This document shows positions 35,727 to 45,974 of a stretch of 64,000 nt of DNA, one piece after another. Source of the DNA: Monodelphis domestica (lineage: Eukaryota; Chordata; Mammalia; Didelphimorphia; Didelphidae). Numbering within the stretch: the stretch's first letter is position 1; each line of letters begins with the position of its first letter. The position numbers and the translations under genes were made by a program. The DNA lies in contig NC_077235.1 in the NCBI RefSeq assembly GCF_027887165.1, positions 9,929,884 to 9,993,883 of the forward strand, given 5' to 3'. A model generated the notes under the pieces. That model was given only the letters and a program-made list of their open reading frames with translations, had not been told where the DNA came from and made no database searches.

Positions 35727-36071
35727 CAGTGGCGGTGAACCTATGACACAGGTGCCAAAGATGGCATGCAGAGTGCTCTCTGGGCACACAAGCCACCCTC
35801 TTCCCCTCTTCCCCATACCCAGAGTTCATTACCAGAAAGGCAGAGGGACTTGGGCAGAGCTGCTCCCCTCCCCCTCTCTGCCAAGCCTGAGGACATCCCC
35901 CACCCCTCTGCCCAGCAGCCCAGTGGGAGTACTTCCTCCCTTCCCTGTGTGTGGGGTAAGGAGGGGTAGGACATAGTGCTCTGTCTCTGGGTGGTGAGCA
36001 CAGCAGAAGGGTGGGGAGGGAGCAGTGGGCTGGTGCCTGGCACTCTGTCTCCAAAAGGTTCTCCATCACTG
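35727..36071. mobile_element. Non-autonomous hAT-like DNA transposon
   Basis: The 345-bp element has inverted ends: CAGTGGCGGTGAACC at left and, read in reverse from the right, CAGTGATGGAGAACC. It is flanked by TCTTAGGG (35719-35726) and CCTTAGGC (36072-36079), an 8-bp duplication with two differences. Internal text (AGGTGCCAAAGATGGCATGC, CTCTCTGGGCACACAAGCCA) matches a MITE family I remember as abundant in opossum. It has no transposase. Confidence 0.75.
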
Positions 36072-36079
36072 CCTTAGGC

Positions 36080-37555
36080 AGTTCCAAAAAAGCAGGATTT
36101 GCAGTCATGATATCAGATAGGGCAAGAGGCACAATCACTAATGTCAAGTGAGATAACCCAGAAAGATGCCACAGTGCTGAAAGGCACCATAGATCAGGTC
36201 ATACTACCCTGATGAAATATATATACAGCCAATGGCACGGAGCCTGGTTCCTTAAAGGAAAAGCCAACCAAACTGCCAAAAAGCCTTGATGGGAAAAGCT
36301 CAAATTACCCAGTTGAGAGTGGATGGAAAAGGAGGGTTTGTGAGCTCAGGTCCAGGTTTCCCTCAGCCATGCCACCCTTATAACTGACCGCATTTTTCTG
36401 CCTTGGTTCTCTTTTCACTAGAATGTCCAGTACAATCACTGATTGGGCTTTCTGGGAGGTTTGACAGCCTTAAAGTCAGACTCTTGTGAAGGTGGACCAG
36501 TGCAGGGAGAAAAGCCTGAGTCTGAACCCACCTCTGATGCTTCCTTCCTGGGTGACCTTGGGTAATTCATTTCCAATCCCTCCTCTGTAAAATGAGAAGA
36601 TTGAGCTAAATGGCTCTGAGCTCCTTCCAGCTTCATCACCACCCAGAGAGAAATGAATGAAAACAGTATTTTGTAGCTGTCAAACCAAGATGATAGTAGA
36701 AGAAAAAGTGAGAAGGCCAGAGCCCGAGGGGAAGCAAACTCTTTGGTACAGATTTTCTTTTGGGGAGGGAAGCATTTTTCTTTTGCCCTTAAGGTATTAT
36801 GGCAGGCCTGGCCCCTTTCTTTAAAAAAATTTTTGCAACTATTTCTTGCATGCATAAAAGAAGTGGAAGTGGCCCCCAGAAACCTCATCCCAATTGGGAC
36901 AACCTGACAAGGGAGTGAAAACTTATTTCCTCAAGGGGGGGGAAGTCCATCAGGAAAGATCCCTCTGCTTCCTGTAATGACTGGCTATTCTACCTGAGCT
37001 GAAGAAGTGTTGTTCCAAAGAGGAAAACTGATTGTGTCATTTACGTGATTGATGCAGGATTCACTCATTCATTTTGGGAAGATTTACATTTTCAAATAAC
37101 TCCTAGAGATTCCTGAACCCAGAAGGAGCCAGGCCTCCTCTGACCAGTGGGGGCTCCCTTGTCTCTCTGCCCAGAGAGAAACTGCAGACCAATGGAGACT
37201 TGGGTGGTTAACCACTGGTTCTCTGCTGTGGTTCTAGTGAGTGGCACGACTGTCATTTCAGTAAAAAGGCCAACAGGGTAGAAGGACCTAAGCCCTTGGA
37301 AGGGTTTGATAAGCCCTTGGATGAGGAAAGGTTTGTAGTTTATTCCTGGACTTCTTGGTGTTCTTTGTGAACAGAAAGATGGGCATTACTATGGCCTAAT
37401 CTGGAGGTTGGCCAGAGGGCAGATCTAGCCAACTCCCATTCTTTGGCTTTCAGATCTGTTTCCTCTCCCTGCATTCTCTTTTTCTCCCTTGTCTCTTCTT
37501 TTCTAGCTACAATAGAGTATTGGCTCTTGGTCCTACCCCTACTTTTCTCACCAAT
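36080..37555. other. Mostly non-repetitive sequence
   Basis: A forward MIR-like copy lies at about 36500-36650 (GGGTGACCTTGGGTAATTCA, GTAAAATGAGAAGATTGAGC). Otherwise I recognise nothing and see no exon. Confidence 0.4.
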
Positions 37556-37559
37556 ATCT

Positions 37560-38990
37560 CACAAGAAAAAGACTCCAATATTTTCTTTTATTTTTTTCTC
37601 AGTGACATATAAACAAGAATTTTAAACATTCATTTTTCTCAAAACTTGAGTTCCAAATTCTTCCCCTCCTTCCTTCCCCTCCCCACTCCTTGCATAGGCA
37701 AGCAATTTGATCTAGATTATACACGTGTGGGCATGCAAAGCTTATGTCCATTTTAGCTGTGTTGCAAAAGAAAATACAGGTCCCAACCCCCCAAGATAAT
37801 AACGTTCAAAAAAAGTCTGTTTCCATCTGTATGCGGACTCCATGAATTCTTTCTCCAGATATGGGTCCATTTCTTGTCAGAAATCCTTTGGAATCGTCTT
37901 CGATAGTTGTAGAACTGAGAATAGTGAAGGCATTCAGTTGATTATTTTACGATATTGCTGTTACACAGGTGCAGTGATCTCCTGGTTCTGCCCACTCTAC
38001 ATCAGTTCTTATAAGTCTTCCTAGATTTTCTGAAAGCATCCTGCTCATCATTTCTTACAGAAGATGATAGTGTTCTATCACAATCATCTACCCCAGCTTG
38101 TTCAGCCATTCCCCAAATAATATGCATCCCCTCAGTTTCTACTTCTTTGCCACCACACAAGGAGCTGCTGTAAATATCTTTGTACATATAGGTCCTTTTC
38201 CTTTTCTTTGATCTCTTTGGGGTACAGGCTAAGTAGGGATATTGCTGGGTAAAAAGGCATACACAGGGGGTAACTGAGTAACTCAGTGGATGGAGAGCCA
38301 GGCCTAAAGATAGGAGGTCCTGGGTTCAAATCTGACCTCAGACACCTGGCAAGTCACTTCACCCCCATTGCCTAGCCCTGACCACTCTTCTGCCCTGGAA
38401 CCAATACCCAGTACTGGTATTGGTTCCAAGATGGAAGGGAAGGGTTTAAAAAAGAAGAAGGCATGTGCAGCTTTATAGCCCTTTGGGCATAGATCCCAAT
38501 TGCTTTCCAGAATAGTTGGTACAGTTCACAACTCCCACATGCCCTCCTTCATTTGTCTTTTCCCTTTTCTATTCTAGGCATGAGGTAGTCCTTCAGAGTT
38601 GTTTGAAGTTGCATTTCTCAAAACCAATAGGGATTGACAATATTTTTCCATATGATTAGAGGCAACTTTGATTTTTCAACTGAAAATTGTTCATTTCCTT
38701 TGACCATTTATCATTTGGGGAGTGGCTTTTGTTATAAAGTGGTATTGTTATAAATTTGACCTAGTTCTCTATATATTTGAAACATTTGCTATAAAATGCC
38801 CCCCCACCCAGTCTCCTGCTTTCCTTCTAATCTTGGCTACATTGGTTCATTTGTGCAAACTCTTTTTAATTTAGTGAAATAAGAATTATCCATTTCACAT
38901 CCCTTAATGGGCTCGGCTTCTTGTTTGGCCATAAATTCTTCCCTTCTCTAAAGGTCTGACAGGTAATATATTCCAGGCTCCCGTAGTGAG
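37560..38990 (-). mobile_element. L1 3'-UTR fragment, minus strand
   Basis: The text AAGCAATTTGATCTAGATTA, TTGTTCAGCCATTCCCCAAA, CACACAAGGAGCTGCTGTAA and GTTTGGCCATAAATTCTTCC in order is the antisense L1 3' end. A SINE interrupts it at 38267-38454. Confidence 0.8.
38267..38454 (+). repeat. Marsupial-type tRNA-derived SINE
   Basis: Slightly shortened copy (GTAACTGAGTAACTCAGTGG ... GGGTTTAAAAAAG). It is flanked by AAAAGGCATACACAG and AGAAGGCATGTGCAG, a diverged target duplication. Confidence 0.85.
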
Positions 38991-38994
38991 CTTA

Positions 38995-39145
38995 TGGCAT
39001 CATTTTTATGCCTTAGGCATTTTCAATATCCTCAGTGGATGGGGAAACCAAGATACAGAACAAGGAGGGGATCTGTCTGAGATCACATAGCCAGGCAGTG
39101 AGGGAGCTTGAACTAGAATTTCCAGCACAGACCTGTGGGAAATGC
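38995..39145 (-). repeat. CORE-SINE remnant
   Basis: GGATGGGGAAACCAAGATAC and CTGAGATCACATAGCCAGGC mark a reverse copy. Confidence 0.5.
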
Positions 39146-39471
39146 TACAGGGGAAGTGAACAGACCCCTAAGGAGGCCCATCACAATTTTAGGGAAAAAC
39201 CCCAACGAGAACAAGCAAAACTCTGAGGAATTGGAAGGCCAGCGATGGTCCTGGTGGCCAGACGATGAAATATGCCTTCTTCCTCTCAGCCTTAGCCAGG
39301 AGGGGGCTACTAGAGCAAAATTTGGCATGCAGAATCTGATGAGCTCACTGTGTTCTCATTTGACTTTTCTTTTTTGCTTGGTTTTGTTAAAAGAGAGGGT
39401 TTACTCTTTAGGGTGAGAGCTGGGAGGGAGGGAGGGTTCCCCAAATGCCCGTGCTGTAAAAACAAGTTATC

Positions 39472-39515
39472 AATATATATATATATACATATATATATGT
39501 ATATATATATATATT
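39472..39515. repeat. AT-rich TA repeat with inverted symmetry
   Basis: TA units with ACATA and TGTATA interruptions form a near-palindrome. Confidence 0.85.
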
Positions 39516-39519
39516 TTTA

Positions 39520-40355
39520 AAGCTAAAGAAAGATGTCTTGGAAATTAGGAGACCTATTGCCAGAGCCACCACTGGCTGGCTATGTGACCTAGGCATAATA
39601 TAATGATGATGATAAAAGGGTCTTTTCATTATCATGACCTTGACAGACAGTCCCTTCTGCAAAGGAGGATGGAAAAGGAGCATTGTGCATACAAAGGGGA
39701 ATGATGATTACTTAGAGCCTACTGTCTTGTTTAAGTAGATGTCAGTTTAACCCAGTACTTGCAGAGTGGTCCTGCTCCTCTGTGGCTTTCTGAACTCCTT
39801 CTGCAATCTTTTATGCCTAGTTTTAAGGCTGAATTTTCTTCCTCCCGGGCCCTCGCTGAAAAAAAAGAAAAAGAAAAACAAAGTCCTTGTAACAAATCGG
39901 TGTAGTTCCCAGAACTGTGTGTCTCATTCTGGGTCGTGAGTCCTTCACCTCTGTGTCAAGAGGCAAGGAACGTGGAGAGCAATTTCTGTAATAGCATCAC
40001 TCACTGCAAAGAGAAACAGCTTGGAGAGATTGCAAACATTTATCACTGCACTGACCGAGTCTGCTTCAGCTGCGCATTGTCCAGAAGTCTCTTGGAAGGA
40101 TGCTCTTGGGGGAAGGGAGAGGCCCCCAGTATCAGCCCCCCTCTCTGTTTTGCTGGGGGGTTTTCAACACAATGCCAGTAGGGATGGCCCTCCATTCTTG
40201 TCTTCTTCCCAGGAGATTGGCTTAGGAGAGGATGGTTGGCATGACCTATGTCCTTGTTCCCAGAGGCTGGCACAAATCGAACTGCGCTCTGGGGAATGTG
40301 GTGGGAATCTGTTGGAAGGGAAAAGTCCCAGCCCAGGCTAGATCTGGGTGGAGGA
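39520..40355. other. No gene recognised
   Basis: Several short open frames exist on both strands, but none has recognisable motifs or splice context. Confidence 0.4.
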
Positions 40356-40359
40356 AGGA

Positions 40360-40590
40360 AATAGGCATTTAGTAAGCACTTTACAAGTGTTATCCCATTT
40401 GATCCTCACAACCCTCTACAAGGTAGGAGATGTCATTATTCTTATTTTACAAGAGAGGAAACTGAGGCAGACAGGTGAAGTGACTTGCCTAGGATTACAC
40501 AGCTGTTAGTAAGTGCCTAATATCTCATTTGACCCCAGCTCTTCCCGATTCTAGTCCCAGTGCCCTATCTGCTAGCTCCTGTGTGTTCTG
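40360..40590 (-). repeat. CORE-SINE (MIR family)
   Basis: GCATTTAGTAAGCACTTTAC, TTTGATCCTCACAACCCTCT, GAGGAAACTGAGGCAGACAG and CTTGCCTAGGATTACACAGC in order; nearly full length. Confidence 0.8.
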
Positions 40591-41109
40591 GATGAGCGCT
40601 TAGACATTTCTAGGCTGGGCTCACCTGTGATCATCCTTCTGTTGCCCAGAGGTTTGAGCTAGAAGCCTTGAAAGTAGCCTGGCAGTACCCCAAACGCAGG
40701 GAATAATCTGGAGGGCAAGCCAGAACCTCCTGAATTCCAGACCCCAGTGGGCCCCCTGGGATCCAGGTAACTCACAGGGCCCTTTGCCAGTGCAGATGCG
40801 GGTAGACTGGGAAGCCCCAAGGGCTCGGTGAAGTGGGAGGAAATCATTCCCATAGTTCAAAGACCAGAGCAATAGCAGGCCTGCCTGGTTTTTTAATATT
40901 TAAATTCTCATAGGAGAATGTGAGTGAGAACACAGCAATACTTTAGTCTGCAGGCGGTGAATGAATCCTTTGTTTCTATAGAAATCTACCTGTTTACTAC
41001 AGTGACCAGAAGGACTTTACTGTAGTGCTGTAAGTTGCTCGGTTTTCCAAGACTGCTTCAAGTCCCTCTTCACAATTGTGACATTTTAATTTTTTAGCTT
41101 TGAAATTCC

Positions 41110-41290
41110 TCCTTATGCTAGTAACCCTGCGAGATGGTTGTTCCAGGCATTATTATCCTCATTTTACAGGTGAGGAAACTGAGGCTGGTATTGCTAAAAG
41201 ACTTAGCCAAGGTCATACTGGTAGGAAGTGTGTCAGAGGCAGGATTCAAACCCAAGTCAGCCTGACTCCTCCTAAAGACGAGGCTAGCAC
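41110..41290 (-). repeat. CORE-SINE
   Basis: CATTTTACAGGTGAGGAAAC, ACTTAGCCAAGGTCATACTG and AGGCAGGATTCAAACCCAAG mark the reverse copy. Confidence 0.75.
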
Positions 41291-41404
41291 AATGAACACT
41301 GGAACATGCAAAATACTCATACTGGAATCCCATTGCAGCGGTTGCCTGTTGGTTTTTTTCCTGGGTTTTTCTCCCTTCTTCTCCCTTGGTATACAGCATA
41401 TATT

Positions 41405-41545
41405 TGGACGTGGAAGGGACCTTAAAGATTATCATACCCTCCCTCTTCATTTTGCGGATGAGGACACTGAGGCCCAGGGAGAGGAAAACACTTGCTCAAG
41501 CTCACACAGGTAGGAAGTGGCAGAAACAGGGTTTGAAAATTTTGA
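41405..41545 (-). repeat. MAR1-like SINE
   Basis: GTGGAAGGGACCTTAAAGAT, GGATGAGGACACTGAGGCCC and GCTCAAGCTCACACAGGTAG show the MAR1 layout. Confidence 0.75.
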
Positions 41546-41589
41546 AAGAAAAGACCAGCTCTGCCTCTCAATCTGGAGCTCATTGCACC

Positions 41590-41900
41590 AGTCAATGAGC
41601 ATTTATAAAGTACCTACTAAGTGCCAGGCACTGTGCTAAGTAATCAGCATCCTCAGTTCTTTAGCTTATACACGAACTTCTTTGTTCTTAGCTGAGCTGG
41701 TCCTCAGATAACGGACACCCCGCCATCCCTGGGACCCTGCCATCCGTTACTCAGTCAGTGAACCAGCATTTATTAAGCACTCACAGGGCATCAGGCACTG
41801 TACTAAAGTTCTGGGGATACAGACAGGAAAAGACACAAAACAAGGCCCCTGCCCTCAAAGAGCTTGCATTCAGAGACGGTATGCAAAAACAACTAGCTAC
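41590..41900 (-). repeat. Two L2-tail-like pieces
   Basis: Both 41595-41650 and 41760-41900 carry CATTTATTAAGCAC- or CATTTATAAAGTACC-type text followed by CAGGCACTGTGCTAAG or CAGGCACTGTACTAAA. The second continues with GGGGATACAGACAGGAAAAG and CCTGCCCTCAAAGAGCTTGC. Confidence 0.7.
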
Positions 41901-41929
41901 ATGTATGCTATAGAGAGTAGATGGAAGGG

Positions 41930-42060
41930 ATTTTCTTGGCAAAGATACTGGAGGGTTTCACCATTTCCTTATCCAGGCCATTTTGCAGATGAGGAAACTG
42001 AGGCAAACAGGGTTAAATGACTTGTCCAGGGTCACCTAGCCAGAAAATGTCTGATTTTTT
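41930..42060 (-). repeat. MAR1-like SINE
   Basis: TTGGCAAAGATACTGGAGGG, GATGAGGAAACTGAGGCAAA and CTTGTCCAGGGTCACCTAGC mark this copy. Confidence 0.75.
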
Positions 42061-42074
42061 TTTAACTACAGGCC

Positions 42075-42804
42075 TCTGAAGAGGCAATCAGGCTGGTTCA
42101 ACAGATCTAGAAGGTAACTGCATAGATAGGATAAGTGATCCATGTGAGATAATCATTTGAGTTGGACACCAATGCCTAAACAAGAGAAGAGCACCCACAA
42201 CTCAGCTCAGAGGGTGGGACACTTAAGGAGAGAGTGGGAAGTGGAATAGTGCCAAAGACCTGGATGAAGAGACAGCAAAGGAAATTGAGGAGTGCTCAGG
42301 CCAGGGAGAAACCTAGAGAGGAGAGAGGAGCCACCAGAAAAGGTGAAGCATGGTCAAAAGTTGTAGAGAGGTCCTGAAGGGTGAGGGCTGAGAAAAGGCC
42401 CTTTGATTTGGCCATGGACTCCTGATGAGAAATGCTCTCCCTCTCCAGAGAGAGAACTGATGAACCCTGAATGCAGAGTGAAAGATGGGTTTTTTTTTCA
42501 CTTTATTTTTCGTGCATTCTTAATGCATGGCTTCATATGTATAATGGACATCATGTTTCTTGCCTTCTCAACAGGTAAAGGACGGGGTTGAGGGATGGAG
42601 AGAATTTGGAAAGGAAAGTAAAACAATTAGAACTTTGGGAAAAGCAGTTTCAGTTGGTCAGAAGCCATACTGCAGAGGGTTTTAAGGAGATTTATCTGAA
42701 AGGAAGTGGAAGCTTTTAGTGTAGGTGGCTTTCTCAAGGTTAGCAGGAGAGATATAGGATGATAGCTAGCAGGGATGGTTGAATGAACCAAGGGTTTCTT
42801 CATT
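42075..42804 (-). mobile_element. L2 LINE, ORF2 reverse-transcriptase part, minus strand
   Basis: Read on the minus strand, 42620-42800 gives SYHPISLL, matching the L2 motif SYRPISLL, and 42200-42410 gives LSTTFDHA, matching LSAAFDTVDH. The L2 continues beyond the L1 stack at 50906-51365, so the L1s landed inside it. A plus-strand L1 3'-end fragment interrupts it at about 42406-42640. Confidence 0.75.
42406..42640 (+). mobile_element. L1 3'-UTR fragment, plus strand
   Basis: CTCTCCAGAGAGAGAACTGA, ATGGCTTCATATGTATAATG and GACATCATGTTTCTTGCC are sense L1 3'-UTR text. It lies inside the L2. Confidence 0.65.
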
Positions 42805-44166
42805 TCCCACCCCCCAAAATTTATTTATTTATTACACCTTATAATGAATTTCCACACAAGTTTTCCTAAGTTATATGATCTAACCTACCCCTCTCTCCCC
42901 CTTCCCTCCATTCCATCTGGGTTATTATCTGTATTATCTATATTATTATATACTATCAGATAATACCATCTGGGTATTATCCTGTAAAATGTATTTCCAT
43001 ATTGTTCATTTTTGTGAGTGAGTGACTAATCTTATAAAACGGAACCCCCAAAACATAAACCCAAATAACTGAAAAGTCGTCTGCTTTCATCTGCATTCTG
43101 ACTCCAACAGTTTTTCCTCTGGAGCTGGAGAACATTCTTTGTCCTAAGTCCCTTAGATTTGTCCTGGATCATTGTATTGCTGATAATACCCAAGTCTTTC
43201 ACATTTGATCATTCCACAGTATTACATTGTTTTCCTGATTCTGCTTACTTCACTCTGCATCAGTTCATGGAGGTCTTCCCAGCTCTTTCTGAGGTCATCC
43301 TGTTCATCATTTCTTACAGCACAATAGTATTCCATCACCAGCATATACCACAATTTGTTCAGCCATTCCCCAATTGAAGGGCATCCCCTCGTTTTCCAAT
43401 TTTTGGCCACCACAAAGAGAGCAGCTAGGAATACTTTTTGTACAAACAGGTCCTTTCCCATTTTTTAAAAAATTGCTTTGGGATGTAGACCTGGTAGTGG
43501 TATTGCTGGATCAAAAGGACCATTGCTTTATAGCTCTTATGGCATAATTCCAAATTGTCCTCCAAAATGGTTAGATCAGTTCACAGCTCCACTAGCAATG
43601 CAATATTGTCCCAATTTTGCCACATTCCCACCAACATTTATCATTTTCCTTTACTGTCAGATTAGCCAATATAATAGGTGAGGGGTGGTAACGCAGAGTT
43701 GTTTTAATTTACGTTTCTGTAATCAAGAGGGATTTAAAACATTTTTTCATATGATTATTGATGGGTTTGATTTCTTCATTCAAAAACTGCTTATTCATAT
43801 CTTTTGACCATTTTCAAATGAGAATGATATGTATTCTGAATTTGATTTAGTTCTTTGTATATTTGAGAATGGAGACTTATCAGAGAAATTTGTTATAAAT
43901 GTTTTTTGTTTCTCTTCTAATCTTGGTTACAGTGGTTTTGTTTGTACAAAACCTTTAAAATTTAATACAATAAAAATTATTTATTTTGTATCTTTTAATA
44001 TTCTCCATCTCTTGTTTGGCCATAAATTCTTCCCTTTTCCACAGATTGGACAGGTAAATAATTCTATGTTCCCCTACTTTACTTACACTATCACCCTTTA
44101 TGTCTAAATCATATACCCATTTTGACCTTATTCTGGTATAGGATGTGAGATGGTCTAAACCTAATT

Positions 44167-44363
44167 TTTTAACCCCTTACCTTCCATCTTAGAATCATTA
44201 CTTGGTATTGGTTCCAAGGCAGAAGAGAGGTAAGGGCTAGACAATGGGGGTGAAGTGACTTGCCCAGGGTAACACAACTAGGAAGTGGCTGAGGCTAGAT
44301 TTGAACCCAGGACCTCACATCTCTAGGTATGGCTCTCTCTCCACTGAGCTACACAACTGCCCC
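44167..44363 (-). repeat. Marsupial-type tRNA-derived SINE
   Basis: Reverse full-length copy (CTTACCTTCCATCTTAGAAT ... GAGCTACACAACTGCCCC). CTAATT is shared by both flanks. Confidence 0.85.
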
Positions 44364-44719
44364 TCTATAATTATCTAATTTTCCCCAAAGGTTTTGCCAA
44401 ATAGTGATTTCTTATCCCTAAAGCTGGGATCTTTGGTTTTACCAAACACTAGCTTACTGAGGTCATTAACCTCTAGCCTATTCCTTTGATCCACCCTTCT
44501 ATTTTTTAACCAGTACCAGATTGTTTTGATGATCACCGCTTTATAGTACAACTTAAGAGCTGGTATTGCTAGGCCACCTTCCTTCAGGCTTTTTTCATTA
44601 GTTTTCTTGATATTCTTGACATTTTGTTTTTCCAGATGAATTTTGTTACTATTTTTTCTAGTTCTATAAAATAGTTTTTTGGTAGATTGATAGTATGGCA
44701 CTGAATAAGTAGATTAATT

Positions 44720-44917
44720 TTTTAAACCCTCACCTTCCATCTTAGAATCAATACTGTGTATTGGTTCCAAGGCAGGAGAGTGGTAAGGGCTAGGCAATGG
44801 GGGTTAAGTGACTTGCCCAGGGTCACACAGCTGGGAAGTGTCTGAGGCCAGATTTGAACCCATGACCTCCCATCTCTGGGCCTGGCTCTCAATTCACTGA
44901 GCCACCCAGTTGCCACC
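44720..44917 (-). repeat. Marsupial-type tRNA-derived SINE with exact target duplication
   Basis: Reverse full-length copy flanked by the perfect 13-bp duplication AAGTAGATTAATT (44707-44719 and 44918-44930). It is among the youngest insertions in the window. Confidence 0.95.
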
Positions 44918-45974
44918 AAGTAGATTAATTTAGGTAGGATTTTTTATTATATTAGCTCGGCCTACCTATGAGCAATTAATGTTTTTCCAGTTGTTTAGAT
45001 CTAATTTTATTTGTGTGATAAACGTTTTGTAATTGTGTTCATTTAATTCCTGTGTTTGTCTTGGCAAATAAATTCCCAGGTATTTTATATTGTCTAAAGT
45101 TATTTTAAATGGAGTTTCTCTTTCTATTTCTTGCTAGACTTTATATGCTGATGATTTATGTGGGCTTATCTTGTATCCTACAACTTGCTCAAGTTATTAA
45201 TTTTTTCAACTAGTTTTTTAGTCAGTTCTCTCAGATTCTCTAAGTAAACCATCATATCATCTGCAAAGAGTCATAGTTTAGTTTCCTCTTTGCCTACTTT
45301 AATCCCTTCCATTTTATTCTCTTCTCTTATTGCTTAAGATAGCATTTCTAGTACAATGTCAAATAGTAGAGGTGATAATGGGCTTCCTTGCTTCACTTCT
45401 GATCTTATTGGGAAGGCTCCTAGTTTATCCCCATTGCAGGTGATATTTGCTGATGGTTTTAGAGAGATACTAATTATTTTAAGGAAAGGCCTTTTTATTC
45501 CTCTGCTTTCTAGGGGTTTTTCAATAGGAATGGGTGTTGTATTTTGTCAATGGCTTTTTCTGCATTTATTGAGATGATCATGTGATTTATGGTACTTTGC
45601 TTATTGATATGGTCAAATATATGGATGGTTTTGCCACTATTAAAGCAGTTTTACATTTCTGGTAGAAATCCCACCCAGCATAGAGAATAGTCCCTGTGAT
45701 ATACTGCTATAGTCTCTTTGCCAGTGTTTTATTTAAGATTTTTTTCATCAATATTCACTAAGGAAATTGGTCTATAATCTTTCTCTGTTTTTGGTCTTCC
45801 TGGCTTAGGTGTCAGCACTTTATTTGTGTCATAAAAAAGAATTTGGTAAGACTCCTTCTTTGCTTATTTTACCAAATAGTTTCTATAGTATTGGGATTAG
45901 TTGTTCTTTAAATGTTTGATAGAATTAACTTGTGAATCTATCTGGCCCTGGGGATTTTTTTTTCTTTTTTCACT

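Larger units (their letters stand above)
42805..45970 (-). mobile_element. L1, minus strand, 5'-truncated (3' UTR to mid ORF2)
   Basis: The 3' UTR starts near 42805, and ORF2 read on the minus strand extends to the region before the reverse-transcriptase core at about 45970. The minus-strand frame 44375-44701 carries FYRTRKNSNKIHLEKQNVKN and WYWLKNRRVDQRNRLE, the ORF2 C-terminal region. SINEs sit at 44167-44363 and 44720-44917. At 45970 the text jumps to another L1 3' end. Confidence 0.85.
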
